From Oscillospiraceae bacterium (GTDB lineage Bacteria; Bacillota; Clostridia; Oscillospirales; Oscillospiraceae), in NCBI GenBank assembly GCA_015068325.1, contig SVKQ01000021.1, positions 99,696-163,695 on the forward strand: 64,000 nt of DNA, in the 5' to 3' direction. A program made the position numbers and the translations under genes. The notes below the pieces were generated by a model. That model was not told the origin of the DNA and did not search any database. It was given only the letters and a program-made list of their open reading frames with translations. Positions 8,144 through 17,102 of the stretch are shown here, in pieces (position 1 is the stretch's first letter; the number at the start of each line of letters is the position of its first letter).

Positions 8144-9030
8144 ACAGATCCCTTCTTTCTCATGTACTCTGCCCTGGCTCTGTCAACAAAGCCGGAAACA
8201 CCTCCGGGCAGTACACGCAGCACGATGATTGCGGCAATCAAGAGGCCCATGCGGCCAATGAAAGATCCATACAGCAGAGACAACGGGGATTCCACCAGGG
8301 ACAGTACACCTGCAGCGCCCACGGTACCGATCAGTGGATCGCTGCCACCTACGATAACAGTCAACATACTCTGATTGTGGAAATTCTGACCGGTCGTAGG
8401 AACCATCGCCATGGTGCAGGCATACAGGCCACCAGCCAGGCCTGCAAAGGCGGAGCCCAGCATAAAGGTCAGTGAATACATTCTCCGCCGATTGGTGCCC
8501 AGCATACTGGCGCTGTCAGGACGCTGCATGGTAGCCCTGGATTCTAAACCAAAACGGGTTTTTTTGAAAATCAAATACAACGCGATGGGGAGCGCTATGC
8601 CCACTGCAATCAGAACCAAGCGGTAAACAGGATAGGTATATTTGCCGTATGCCACCGTACCCAAAGGGATGGAGAACACCGGCAGCGCCGGGCCAAAAAT
8701 CATCAAAGTCGCCTGCTGAATAATGGCGCTCAGTCCCCACGTCACAACAATAGAATCAATCGGGCGGTTATACAGTCTGGACATCAGGATCCGGTCCATA
8801 AGCAAGCCAAACAGGCCCATACCTACAGCACCCAGGATAATGCCGATTACCAGCGGCACACCGCTGGTGACAGTAAGTGTCGTGATATACGCCCCCATCA
8901 TGATGAAGTCGCCATGAGCCAAGTTGATAATACCCATCATGCCAAAGATAATGGCCAAGCCCATTGCGCTGATCATCAGAAATGCATAGCTGTTTAAAAC
9001 GTTATACAGAACATGCACTATTTCTTCCAA
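8140..9030 (-). CDS. ABC transporter permease, LivH/UrtB type
   Basis: This 296-residue permease has eight or so hydrophobic segments. The conserved GMMGIINLAHGDFIMMGAY region near residues 30-48 is the signature of LivH/UrtB permeases. It is the first membrane component after the solute-binding protein gene. It is separated from that gene by 96 bases containing a strong hairpin. It pairs with the LivM/UrtC-type permease in the importer. Confidence 0.9.
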   Translation of the reverse strand: MEEIVHVLYNVLNSYAFLMISAMGLAIIFGMMGIINLAHGDFIMMGAYITTLTVTSGVPLVIGIILGAVGMGLFGLLMDRILMSRLYNRPIDSIVVTWGLSAIIQQATLMIFGPALPVFSIPLGTVAYGKYTYPVYRLVLIAVGIALPIALYLIFKKTRFGLESRATMQRPDSASMLGTNRRRMYSLTFMLGSAFAGLAGGLYACTMAMVPTTGQNFHNQSMLTVIVGGSDPLIGTVGAAGVLSLVESPLSLLYGSFIGRMGLLIAAIIVLRVLPGGVSGFVDRARAEYMRKKGSV

Positions 9031-9073
9031 AGAAAGCCCTCCTTATTAGTGATGAAGCGACATAGTTTAGTGA

Positions 9074-9101
9074 AAGAGGAAGGGCAACTGCCCTTCCTCT
9101 T
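9074..9101 (-). terminator. Hairpin between the binding-protein gene and the permease genes
   Basis: A perfect 13-bp stem (AAGAGGAAGGGCA / TGCCCTTCCTCTT) with a two-base loop lies just after the binding-protein stop. There is only a short T tract. It probably acts as a partial terminator or 3' stabiliser that raises binding-protein expression. Confidence 0.55.
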
Positions 9102-9126
9102 CATCCAGGCCTAACCCTGCTATCAG

Positions 9127-10449
9127 TCACCCATTCTCACGCATTGCAAGCATATCCGCGATGACGAACTGCTTATTGGCATTCTCTTTCCTCAGGTCAA
9201 CACCCATCACATCAGACAGCCAGTAGGGGCGGACCTGCTCAAACTTCTGGTCGAAAATCATGTCATGGTTTTCATCGATGTGCGCGCTCCAAACATCCTG
9301 GATACAGTGGTGGGTAGCGCCATCCAGAGTGACTGTACCGCTGGGCATGTTCTCCAAAGTAATGCCGGATTCCAGTGCCGCAACCACAGCGTCGCTCTCA
9401 ACGGTGCCAGCCTGTTCAACAGCCTTGGCCCACATGTGGATGCCAATATACTCGTTGGCTGCCTCCATACCGACATACTCCAAAGAGGAATCAATGGTAC
9501 GAACATCCTTGACAAAACGAGCAGCATCCTCAGAAACGGAAGCCATTTCCTCGGTGTAGTTGCAAGTCAAGTTCAGGTTTGCCAGTGCGGGAGGATCAAA
9601 GCGCTTGTGCTCATAGTACTGCAGACCGACGAAAGTAGAGCACATGGGCAGATTCAAACCGCTGGTGGAATACTGCGCGAAGAAGGAGCTTTGGGACGCG
9701 CCGACCAATCCGATTACCAGGAAGTCGGCATTCGCAGCCTTGATCTTATCAATACTGGCGGAGAACTCAGACACGCCTGTGGGAACAAACTCCTCGCCAA
9801 CGCATTCAGCTCCGTTCTCCTCAACACCCACATACTCGACCCAGTTGGCCAACTCGGTACCGGCGTTGTAGTCAGCAGCGATGATGTAATACTTGGGACC
9901 ATACGTCTTGATCATGTACTGCATCATGGGAACCACCTGCTGTTCGGAAACCAAGCCTGTACAGAAGGTGTATTTGCTGGCCACGCCGCCCTCATACTGG
10001 TTGTTGTAGAAGTAGACCATCTTGTTCTCTTCGAAGATGGGACGAATGGCCTCGCGGTCCATAGAGGCTGCAGCACCAAATACAGCCGCCACTTTGTCTT
10101 CAAATACCAACTGGCGAGCCAGTTCCTGGTATCTTGTGGTAGTGGACTGGGCATCGGGATCGATGACCTCGATCTGCTTGCCCAATACGCCGCCGGCATC
10201 GTTGATCTCTTTCACAGCCAACATGGCAGCCGCATGCTTCTGAACGCCCAGCAATGCATACTCACCACTGCGATCGGTCAGCAGGCCGATTTTAATGGTT
10301 TCCACAGACGTGTTGGAATCGGTATTCGTATTGGTCTCAGTATTCGTATTAGTGGGCGTATCGTTGGACGTATTGCTGGAATTAGATCCGCAGGCTACCA
10401 AGCACACAAGGGAGACAACGACAAGTGCAAGGGACAAGAATCTCTTCAT
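9127..10449 (-). CDS. ABC transporter substrate-binding lipoprotein (UrtA/amide type)
   Basis: This is a 440-residue solute-binding lipoprotein of the Peripla_BP_6 (LivJ/UrtA/AmiC) family. The signal peptide ends in the lipobox LVAC (Cys20). A Thr/Asn-rich spacer follows, and then the binding fold from about residue 50. The block FEENKMVYFYNNQYEGG and the later EFSASIDKIKAAN resemble urea and short-chain amide receptors more than amino-acid receptors. It is the first gene of an operon that ends in a formamidase-family enzyme, so a small amide or urea is the likely ligand. No urease is nearby, which favours an amide. Confidence 0.88.
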   Translation of the reverse strand: MKRFLSLALVVVSLVCLVACGSNSSNTSNDTPTNTNTETNTNTDSNTSVETIKIGLLTDRSGEYALLGVQKHAAAMLAVKEINDAGGVLGKQIEVIDPDAQSTTTRYQELARQLVFEDKVAAVFGAAASMDREAIRPIFEENKMVYFYNNQYEGGVASKYTFCTGLVSEQQVVPMMQYMIKTYGPKYYIIAADYNAGTELANWVEYVGVEENGAECVGEEFVPTGVSEFSASIDKIKAANADFLVIGLVGASQSSFFAQYSTSGLNLPMCSTFVGLQYYEHKRFDPPALANLNLTCNYTEEMASVSEDAARFVKDVRTIDSSLEYVGMEAANEYIGIHMWAKAVEQAGTVESDAVVAALESGITLENMPSGTVTLDGATHHCIQDVWSAHIDENHDMIFDQKFEQVRPYWLSDVMGVDLRKENANKQFVIADMLAMRENG

Positions 10450-10491
10450 ACTTTTTACCTCCTCATATTGTTGTTTTCAGCCCGATATATA

Positions 10492-10522
10492 TTACCAAAC
10501 ACTTGGTGCAGTTGTTTGGTAA
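10492..10522. promoter_or_regulatory. Perfect 10-bp inverted repeat upstream of the amide-transporter operon
   Basis: TTACCAAACA (10492-10501) and TGTTTGGTAA (10513-10522) are exact complements separated by 11 bases, about 43 bases before the start codon. It could be an operator for an unknown regulator or a leader hairpin. Confidence 0.55.
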
Positions 10523-10692
10523 CATTCTTTTCATGCTACGTTCCATTTCTAACGCAAAACTGTTTCACTTGAATTCACGGCCATTCCTTCTTTGATGATT
10601 ATTTCAGTGCGGTTATAAGAAATTATTTCTAAGATAACGTTCTCTCATGCAAGAAAAAATAAAAACCTAGTGAGAAAACCTTTTCTGTTACT

Positions 10693-10721
10693 AAAATACT
10701 GCTTTTTGAAGGTCTTGTCAA
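10693..10721 (-). promoter_or_regulatory. Candidate promoter of the amide-transporter operon
   Basis: On the minus strand TTGACA (10721-10716) and TATTTT (10698-10693) are 17 bases apart. The -35 is perfect and the -10 is weak. Confidence 0.4.
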
Positions 10722-10934
10722 TTTGTAATTGTCACAAAAAAGATGCTCTCAAATTATACATTATGTGCAGTACGCGTCGTATAACATGGTTACTTCTTTG
10801 TCACATATGTTTTGCGTAGAAACCTTTGATCTTTTACGCGTATCGGTTTCACAGAGCCACCGTTGAAAATAACCGGCCTCTATTGACACTTTTTCAAAAA
10901 ACTGCTGCGTATCATTTTCAGTTCAATCAAAAGC

Positions 10935-10974
10935 AAAACAGCGAGTCACCAGCTTGGTTGACTCGCTGTTTTCT
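10935..10974 (-). terminator. Intrinsic terminator of the molybdenum operon
   Basis: The stem AAAACAGCGAGTCA / TGACTCGCTGTTTT has one bulge in its inner part and is followed on the minus strand by GCTTTTG. It lies directly after the mogA stop. Confidence 0.8.
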
Positions 10975-10979
10975 ACTTC

Positions 10980-11474
10980 TCAATCCTTCAGCACGGCACA
11001 ATCCATGGGCTTGCCCCGCAGCATGGTCAGGCCATGATCCAGGGTGCCCAGTACTGCCTCCAGGTTCTCTCGGGCGGCCTTGGGGCTGCCGGGCAGATTG
11101 ATGATGAGTGTCCGGTCCCGGATACCGGCAGCGGCACGGGAGAGCATGCCCCGGGGCGTGATGGCCATGGAGACAGCCCGCATGGCCTCTGGGATGCCGG
11201 GCGTCAGCCGTTGGCACACGGCCACAGTGGCCTCCGGCGTCACATCCCGTGGAGCGAAGCCGGTACCGCCGGTGGTGACCACCAGCGCCACATCCTCTGC
11301 CGCGGCGTCCATCAGCTCGCGGCGGATCTCCAGTTCCTCGTCGGGGACGATGACCACATCGTCCACTCGATAGCCTGCCTCCTCCAGTAACCGGCGCACC
11401 AGCGGGCCGCCCTCATCGGGCCGCTCGCCCCGGTAACTCCTGTCGCTGACGGTAATGACTCTGGCTGTAAACAT
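10980..11474 (-). CDS. mog: Molybdopterin adenylyltransferase-type protein (MogA/MoaB)
   Basis: This 164-residue protein of the MoCF_biosynth fold activates molybdopterin with ATP before metal insertion. The ligand-binding motif TTGGTGFAPRDVTPEA and the N-terminal RVITVSDRSYRGERPDEGG are typical of MogA/MoaB. The ATG at 11474 was chosen because it has GGGAGAAG upstream and lies 11 bases after the preceding stop. Starting earlier would run into that gene. It is the last gene of the molybdenum operon. MogA and MoaB cannot be told apart with confidence by eye. Confidence 0.88.
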   Translation of the reverse strand: MFTARVITVSDRSYRGERPDEGGPLVRRLLEEAGYRVDDVVIVPDEELEIRRELMDAAAEDVALVVTTGGTGFAPRDVTPEATVAVCQRLTPGIPEAMRAVSMAITPRGMLSRAAAGIRDRTLIINLPGSPKAARENLEAVLGTLDHGLTMLRGKPMDCAVLKD

Positions 11475-11485
11475 GAACTTCTCCC

Positions 11486-12505
11486 TCACTTTCCAAAGGG
11501 GCAGATGGGATAATGGCACGCCCCGCATCCCAGGCACAGTCCGCCCTCGCCCATGTCCACAAAGTCGTCGCGGGCCATTTCCACGCCGGCGGCAATGCGG
11601 GGCAGGACCAGATCAAAGATGGTAGCCCCGGCGTACATGACACAACCGGGCAGGCCCATGATGGGGACGCCGTCGTCAAAATAGCCCAACAGGAACATAG
11701 CGCCCGGCAGCACCGGCGCCCCATAGGTAACGATTCGCGCACCGCTGCGCTTGATGGCCCCGGGGGTGTTGTCGTCCGGGTCCACGCTCATGCCGCCGGT
11801 ACAGAGGATCAGCTCCACATCCCTGCGGTGCATCTCGTCGATGGCGGTTCGGATGTTCTCAAGCCCATCGTCTACGGTGATGTGAGCCGTCATTTCGATG
11901 CCATAGCTGTTCAGCTTCCGCTCCACCACAGGGGTGAAGCTGTCGGTGATGCGGCCGTGGAATACCTCACTGCCGGTGGTGATGACAGCGGCCCTCTTCA
12001 GTTTGTAGGGCAGCAACTCCAAAATGGGCGCACCACCCGCGGCCTGCTCGGCGGCAATCAGCTTCGCCTCGTCGATGACCAGTGGGATGCAGCGTGTGCC
12101 GCACAGCTTGTCTCCTGCGCGGACTGGCGTATTTCCGTGGCGGGTAGCAATCATCAGCTCGTCGATGGCGTTCACCGCCCGCAGACGGGCGCTGTCCACC
12201 CGAAAGAGGCCGTCGGCAGTGGCTTTCAGCTCAATCTTGCCCTCCTTGACGGGGGTTGTGGTCATGTGAGCGCCGCGGCACAGAGCCGCCAGCCGCTCCG
12301 CCGCTTCATTCTCGTGGAGCATGCCCTCCGCCTTTTCCCAGACGTACAGGTTCTCCTTTCCCATAGCCAATAGCACCGGTACATCCTCCTCCGTGACGAT
12401 ATGACCCTTGCGGAAACGGGCGTCCTTATACTGTTCGGGGATGATCTGAGTCATGTCGTGGCACAACACATGTCCCACGGCGTTCTGCGTACGGATCAGC
12501 TTCAT
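11486..12505 (-). CDS. MoeA-like molybdopterin-binding protein with Cys-rich tail
   Basis: This 339-residue protein carries a MoCF_biosynth domain in its C-terminal half (VITTGSEVFHGRITDS, LILCTGGMSVDPDD, PVLPGAMFLLGY). Its N-terminal region of about 170 residues is shorter than that of classical MoeA (about 400 residues). It probably takes part in molybdate insertion into adenylated molybdopterin. The last 16 residues are unusual: a CLGCGACHYPIC cluster with four cysteines and one His, spaced CxxCxxCxxxxC, which could bind a metal or an Fe-S cluster. It overlaps the MOSC gene by four bases. A canonical MoeA may be encoded elsewhere. Confidence 0.8.
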   Translation of the reverse strand: MKLIRTQNAVGHVLCHDMTQIIPEQYKDARFRKGHIVTEEDVPVLLAMGKENLYVWEKAEGMLHENEAAERLAALCRGAHMTTTPVKEGKIELKATADGLFRVDSARLRAVNAIDELMIATRHGNTPVRAGDKLCGTRCIPLVIDEAKLIAAEQAAGGAPILELLPYKLKRAAVITTGSEVFHGRITDSFTPVVERKLNSYGIEMTAHITVDDGLENIRTAIDEMHRRDVELILCTGGMSVDPDDNTPGAIKRSGARIVTYGAPVLPGAMFLLGYFDDGVPIMGLPGCVMYAGATIFDLVLPRIAAGVEMARDDFVDMGEGGLCLGCGACHYPICPFGK

Positions 12506-12942
12506 GGTACCGCCTCCTCCAGAGTGATCTTATCGCCGCTCTGTATGCGGCCCTCCTCCAGCACCACGGCAAAGATGCCCTCGGTGGGCATGACGCACTT
12601 ACCGGTGGTCTGCCGGATAGCGCAGTCGCTGTGGCACTCCTTGCCGATCTGGGTCACCTGCAGCAACGCCGGACCAATCCGCAGCCGGGTGCCCAAGGGC
12701 AGCGCCTTCAGTTCGATACCCCGGGTGAGGATGTTCTCGGCAAAGGCGCCGGCCTCCAGCGTCAGACCCAATGCGCGCATGGTGTCCACGCTCTCATCGG
12801 CCAGCAGGCTCACCTGCCGGTGCCAGTCGCCGGCGTGGGCATCCCCTACGATGCCGTGGCGGCAACGCAGGTCGATATGGGGTACCGGCTTCTTCACCAC
12901 GCCCTTTATCTCGCTGACGCAGACGGCGATCACTTCCGCCAT
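12502..12942 (-). CDS. MOSC domain protein
   Basis: This 146-residue protein is a single MOSC domain, the sulfur-carrier fold found at the C-terminus of Moco sulfurase. The conserved region around IGKECHSDCAI supplies the Cys expected to carry or bind sulfur. DLRCRHGIVGDAHAG and ENILTRGIEL are other family blocks. Small stand-alone MOSC proteins are regular members of clostridial molybdenum cofactor operons. It lies one base after moaC and overlaps the moeA-like gene by four. Confidence 0.85.
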   Translation of the reverse strand: MAEVIAVCVSEIKGVVKKPVPHIDLRCRHGIVGDAHAGDWHRQVSLLADESVDTMRALGLTLEAGAFAENILTRGIELKALPLGTRLRIGPALLQVTQIGKECHSDCAIRQTTGKCVMPTEGIFAVVLEEGRIQSGDKITLEEAVP

Positions 12943-12943
12943 A

Positions 12944-13417
12944 TCACTTTTCCCCCCTCCGGAAATCGCCGCTTTTGCCGCCGCTCTTCTCTAACAGGCG
13001 GATATCGGTGATTTCTATGTCTCTCTGCAACGCCTTGCACATGTCGTAGATCGTCAGCGCCGCGGCGGAGACGGCAGTCAGTGCCTCCATCTCCACCCCT
13101 GTCTCCCCCTTGCAGCGGGCGGTGGCCCAAATGTCCACCCGGTCCGCGCCCAGAGAGAAGCGGATATCCACACCCGTCAGCGCAATGGAGTGGCACATGG
13201 GAATCAACTCCCCCGTGCGCTTGGCGGCCATGATACCGGCCACTTGGGCCACCGCCAGCACGTCGCCCTTGGTCATGCCGCCGGTGCGGATGGCCTCCGC
13301 CGTGGCGGGCGCCATCTTCACCGTGCCCGCGGCGGTGGCCGTGCGCATCGTGGCCGCCTTATCCGTCACGTCCACCATGCGGGCACGGCCCTGCTCATTG
13401 AAATGGGTAAACTCCAT
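12944..13417 (-). CDS. moaC: Cyclic pyranopterin monophosphate synthase MoaC
   Basis: This 157-residue enzyme converts the MoaA product to cyclic pyranopterin monophosphate in the first stage of molybdenum cofactor synthesis. Diagnostic blocks are [41 protein letters not shown] and the C-terminal KSGGKSGDF. The ATG at 13417 has a GGAGG site upstream; an upstream in-frame ATG (13438) lies inside moaA. The length matches the family. Confidence 0.95.
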   Translation of the reverse strand: MEFTHFNEQGRARMVDVTDKAATMRTATAAGTVKMAPATAEAIRTGGMTKGDVLAVAQVAGIMAAKRTGELIPMCHSIALTGVDIRFSLGADRVDIWATARCKGETGVEMEALTAVSAAALTIYDMCKALQRDIEITDIRLLEKSGGKSGDFRRGEK

Positions 13418-13421
13418 GGTT

Positions 13422-14366
13422 TTATCCTCCGATCTCATGCATGGCGCGGGGGCTGTCGCTGCCGCCCGCTGCCAGATGGTGCCGCAGCGGCTTGACGGCG
13501 ACGCCCTGCCGGATGGTCTCCTCCAGCTCCATGCCGTGGAGGCCCCGCAGGGAAATCTCCTGCCTGGAGTGGAGACAGGGTTTCAGCCTGCCGTCGGCAG
13601 TAATGCGGATGCGGTCACAGGCGGCACAGAAGCAACAGCTTATCGGACGGATCAGACCCACGGTGCCTCTCCAGCCCGGTGCACGGTACAGTTCCGCCAC
13701 GCCGTCCTGCCCGATTCTCTCCAGTGCGGGCACGGCCTGCAGCACCGCGTCCGCGGTGCGGAAACGCTCCTCCGGCCAGTCAGCGCACTCTCCGATGGGC
13801 ATCAACTCGATAAACCGCACGCTGAGGTCCCTGTCGCGGGCCAGCTCCGCCAGCGGCGCGATATCCGCGTCGTTGACACCGCCCAGCAGCACTGCGTTGA
13901 CCTTGGTGCCGGTAAAGCCGACGGCCTCGGCAGCAGCCAGTCCGGCCAACGCCTCCCGCAGCTCGCCTCGGCGGGTGATGGTGCGAAAGCGCGCCTCGTC
14001 CAGCGTATCCAAGCTGATGTTCAGCCGATCTACGCCGGCAGCCTTTAACTCCCCCGCCATCTGCGGCAGCAGGGTGCCGTTGGTGGTCATAGCCAGTTCC
14101 TCCAGCCCCGGCAGGTCCCGCAGCATCCGACACAGGTCCAGAATGCCCCACCGCACCAGCGGCTCGCCGCCGGTAAGCCGGATCTTTCGCACGCCGCAAG
14201 CCACGGCGGCCCGGCTCATCTCCGTCAGCTCCTCAATGGAGCAGATCTCCCGATGGGGGAGCTTGCAAACGCCTTCCTCGCCCATGCAGTAGATGCACCG
14301 GTAGTTGCACAAGTCGGTCACCGACAGGCGCAGATAGTCGACGGTCCTGCCAGTCAGGTCGCGCAT
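13422..14366 (-). CDS. moaA: GTP 3',8-cyclase MoaA
   Basis: This is a 314-residue radical SAM enzyme that opens molybdenum cofactor synthesis by rearranging GTP. The N-terminal cluster motif is CNYRCIYC (Cys20, Cys24, Cys27). The C-terminal cluster region is [21 protein letters not shown]. The C-terminus ends in the characteristic GG. The true start is ATG 14366, which overlaps the modC stop as TGATG. A longer open frame to 14819 is only the shadow of modC. It sits four bases upstream of moaC. Confidence 0.95.
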   Translation of the reverse strand: MRDLTGRTVDYLRLSVTDLCNYRCIYCMGEEGVCKLPHREICSIEELTEMSRAAVACGVRKIRLTGGEPLVRWGILDLCRMLRDLPGLEELAMTTNGTLLPQMAGELKAAGVDRLNISLDTLDEARFRTITRRGELREALAGLAAAEAVGFTGTKVNAVLLGGVNDADIAPLAELARDRDLSVRFIELMPIGECADWPEERFRTADAVLQAVPALERIGQDGVAELYRAPGWRGTVGLIRPISCCFCAACDRIRITADGRLKPCLHSRQEISLRGLHGMELEETIRQGVAVKPLRHHLAAGGSDSPRAMHEIGG

Positions 14367-15424
14367 CACAGTCCGCCTCCCGTCAACGGCATCACCTGTG
14401 CCGGCGCCAAGTGGACCGTCAGCGCCTCCGGCTCGCTCAGCGCCTCCCAGACCGCCTTGTCCAGCTCCATCCGCAGCAGCGAGCGCCCCGCCCCGCCGCC
14501 CGGCGTGGCCAGCATCACCACCGTGGAAAACGTATCCTCGATGACCCGCGCCACAGTACAGGAAACGGCGTTCTCCGCTCCCGGTCCCGGCGCGATATGG
14601 TGGGCACGAATGCCCACCGCCGTTACATCGGGCGGCACCGGCGCCTCCGTATGCAGTATCACGCCCCAGTCGACGCAGCGGGCCGTATGCTCGTCCAGCC
14701 GCTCCGCCAGAGAATAGTTCTTGCAGCCCGACAGCAGCGCCGCGCTGACGGTACCGGGCGACTGCATCAGCTGCCGCACCGACTCCTGCGGTGCGGAACA
14801 TCCGTCTGTCAGCACGCACACGGCATCACACAGACGGATCACCTCGCCTCGGTCATGGCTGACGAACACCACGTCGCCGTCGAAGTCCCGCAGCGTGTCC
14901 ATCAGTTCCAGCTCCACCTGCCAGCGCAGATAGCTGTCCAACGCGGCAAAGGGTTCATCCAGCAGCAGCGCCTCCGGCTCGCCCACCAGGATGCGCCCCA
15001 GCGCCACGCGCTGCTGCTGTCCGCCGGAGAGCTGGGTCGGACAGCGATCCTCCAGTCCCTCCAGCCGAAGAGCGCGGACCACCTCCGCCACCCGCCGCCG
15101 CCGCTCTGCGGGCGACAGATGACGGGCTCCGGCGGCGATATTCCGGACCGCCGTCATATGGGGGAACAGGGCGTACTGCTGAAATAGGTATCCCACCCGC
15201 CGCCGCTGGGGCGGCAGATCGATGCGCTTTTCGCTGTCGAACAGCGTCCGACCGTTCAGCACGATGCGGCCGCTGTCCGGCTTCTCCACCCCGGCGATGC
15301 ACTTGAGCGTCATACTCTTGCCGCAGCCGGAGGCGCCCAGCAGCGCCAGCGCGCCGCCGTCCGTTTCAAATTGCACGTCCAGTTGGAAACTTCCCAGTTT
15401 CTTTTTTATGTCAACCAAAAGCAT
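14366..15424 (-). CDS. modC: Molybdate ABC transporter ATP-binding protein ModC
   Basis: This 352-residue ATPase has Walker A GASGCGKSM (30-38), signature LSGGQQQRVALGR and Walker B ALLLDEP. A C-terminal MOP/TOBE-type region (about 230-352) often binds molybdate in this family. The Walker A ends in SM in place of the usual ST/TT, a minor oddity. It lies between modB and moaA. Coupling of molybdate uptake to cofactor synthesis in one operon is the obvious reading. Confidence 0.92.
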   Translation of the reverse strand: MLLVDIKKKLGSFQLDVQFETDGGALALLGASGCGKSMTLKCIAGVEKPDSGRIVLNGRTLFDSEKRIDLPPQRRRVGYLFQQYALFPHMTAVRNIAAGARHLSPAERRRRVAEVVRALRLEGLEDRCPTQLSGGQQQRVALGRILVGEPEALLLDEPFAALDSYLRWQVELELMDTLRDFDGDVVFVSHDRGEVIRLCDAVCVLTDGCSAPQESVRQLMQSPGTVSAALLSGCKNYSLAERLDEHTARCVDWGVILHTEAPVPPDVTAVGIRAHHIAPGPGAENAVSCTVARVIEDTFSTVVMLATPGGGAGRSLLRMELDKAVWEALSEPEALTVHLAPAQVMPLTGGGL

Positions 15425-15428
15425 GTGT

Positions 15429-16088
15429 TCACCTCCTCTGCCGCCGCTCCAGCAGATTCACCGCCAGCAGCACCACGGCTGAGATGGCGATGTTCACCGC
15501 CACCCACCGGGCGGCCAAGGCGTCGTTGCCGATGCGCCAGAGCTGATAGACCTCCGTGGCCACGGTGGCTGTGCGGCCGGGAGTGTAACCGGCCACCATA
15601 CTGGTAGCGCCATATTCGCCGATGGCTCGGGCAAAGGAGAGCACTGCGCCGGCAATGATTCCCTGGCGGCAGCAGGGCATGCGGACACACCAGAAGATAT
15701 ACGTGTTGGAAAGACCCAGTGTCTGTCCCGCCTGGGCCAGCGTCTCGTCAAAACTCTCAAAGGCGCCGCGGGCAGTGCGGTACATCAGGGGAAACACCAC
15801 TACCGTCACGGCAAAGACAGCCGACCACCACTGCATGGTCAGGCGCACGGCAAAGGTGTCCAGAAACCATGCGCCCACCGCGCGGCGGGGCCCCAGCAGA
15901 CACAGCAGCAGATAGCCCACCACCGTGGGCGGCAACACCAGCGGCAGCGTCAGCACCACGTCCAGCACACCCTTGAGCAACCGCGGCAGCTTTGCGATAT
16001 AGTACGCCGCAGCGATGCCGGCAAAAAATACGATCGCCGCCGAGATCACCGCAATGCGGAGGGAGTTGAGAAGCGGGTACCAATCCAT
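15429..16088 (-). CDS. modB: Molybdate ABC transporter permease ModB
   Basis: This 219-residue permease has five or six hydrophobic segments. It carries the cytoplasmic EAA loop typical of ModB/CysT permeases (ETLAQAGQTLGLS, later RAIGEYGATSMVAG). The block PLVLPPTVVGYLLL is highly characteristic of ModB. It lies four bases upstream of modC and 102 bases downstream of modA. Confidence 0.94.
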   Translation of the reverse strand: MDWYPLLNSLRIAVISAAIVFFAGIAAAYYIAKLPRLLKGVLDVVLTLPLVLPPTVVGYLLLCLLGPRRAVGAWFLDTFAVRLTMQWWSAVFAVTVVVFPLMYRTARGAFESFDETLAQAGQTLGLSNTYIFWCVRMPCCRQGIIAGAVLSFARAIGEYGATSMVAGYTPGRTATVATEVYQLWRIGNDALAARWVAVNIAISAVVLLAVNLLERRQRR

Positions 16089-16143
16089 AGACTTCTCCTT
16101 TGCATTCTATGATACACCCATTATACAACAGAGCAGGACAATC

Positions 16144-16169
16144 GGATAAGACGGGGACCCGCCTTGTCC
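16144..16169 (-). terminator. Hairpin between modA and modB
   Basis: An 11-bp stem with two G.T or mismatched positions (GGACAAGgCGGG / CCGtCTTaTCC on the minus strand) lies in the 102-base modA-modB gap, without a U-run. It may reduce transcription into modBC relative to modA. Confidence 0.4.
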
Positions 16170-16190
16170 GGTGATATTGTCGCTCTGATT

Positions 16191-17003
16191 TCAGGCCAGC
16201 GGCGTAAATCCCACCGCCTCAAAAATGGAGGAGGCCTCATCCTCCGTCAAATAGTCCAGAAATGCCTGGGCCTGCTCCTGATGCTCAGAGGTATTCAGCA
16301 CCGCCGCCGGATAGATCACCTGTCCGCACATGTCAGCGGTAGCGGTGTCCACCGGGGTCAGCCCGGCGGAAAAGGCGTCGGTGGCATAGATGATACCGCA
16401 GTCGGCGGTGGCCTCGGTGACGGCGGTGGTGACCTCCTTGACGTTGGAGCCGTAGGTCAGCTTGTCGGCCACGGCAGCCTCGTCGATACCATAGTAGGCA
16501 AAGATTTTCTGGGTATACTGCCCCACCGGCACATCGGCGTTGCCCGTGGCCAACAGGATCGGACCCTCCTGCAGCGCCTTGGCTAAATCATCGTAGGAGT
16601 TGATATTGGCCGGATTCCCCTCTGCCACGCACAGAGCCACTTTGTTCTCCAGCAGATCAATGCGGCTGCCCTGGAGCACGAAGTCCAGCCCGTCAGGGTT
16701 GGCCTCCTTGTCCTTGGAGGCGTCCAGTTGATTCATCTGCTTGGGAGCGGCGGAGATGAACAGATCACAGACCGCGCCCTCGGTGATCTGAGTCTTCAGC
16801 GTGCCGGAGGAATCGAACGTAAAAACCAGATCGATGTCCTGGTGAGCTGCCTCATACTTGGCTTCGATCTCCGTCAGCGTCTCCGTCATGGATGCGGCCG
16901 CAAACACGGCCAGCTCTGTCTTTTTCGTTTCTCTCTGCCGCCCGCAGCCGGCCAGTCCCAGCGCCAGCACCAGTACCAAACAGATCGTCAGCCCCCTTTT
17001 CAT
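16191..17003 (-). CDS. modA: Molybdate-binding lipoprotein ModA
   Basis: This is a 270-residue solute-binding lipoprotein. The signal peptide ends in the lipobox LAGC (Cys20), and the domain starts ELAVFAAASMTETLTEIE, the standard ModA opening. The block GAVCDLFISAAPKQMNQLD and the later ADCGIIYATDAFSAG are also ModA-specific. It is the first gene of the molybdenum operon and faces the IclR-type regulator across a 197-base gap that contains several palindromes. Confidence 0.94.
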   Translation of the reverse strand: MKRGLTICLVLVLALGLAGCGRQRETKKTELAVFAAASMTETLTEIEAKYEAAHQDIDLVFTFDSSGTLKTQITEGAVCDLFISAAPKQMNQLDASKDKEANPDGLDFVLQGSRIDLLENKVALCVAEGNPANINSYDDLAKALQEGPILLATGNADVPVGQYTQKIFAYYGIDEAAVADKLTYGSNVKEVTTAVTEATADCGIIYATDAFSAGLTPVDTATADMCGQVIYPAAVLNTSEHQEQAQAFLDYLTEDEASSIFEAVGFTPLA

Positions 17004-17102
17004 CTCGTTCTCCTTTCTGCCATGATATTCTCAACAAAATCACGGTTTGCAAAAAAATAACGCCTTGTGCTCATTATGATAGCGTAATCCTTTTGTCGAC
17101 GC

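Larger units (their letters stand above)
10450..10934. other. AT-rich intergenic region upstream of the amide-transporter operon
   Basis: No gene is supported here. The region is clearly more AT-rich than its surroundings. It contains a perfect inverted repeat at 10492-10522 and a candidate minus-strand promoter at 10693-10721, which would give a leader of roughly 240 bases. The remainder shows nothing I can name. Confidence 0.5.

Noticed and set aside
13422..14819. A longer moaA with a 151-residue N-terminal extension
   Set aside because: The extension is the out-of-frame shadow of modC. The real start is ATG 14366, where the radical SAM domain begins.
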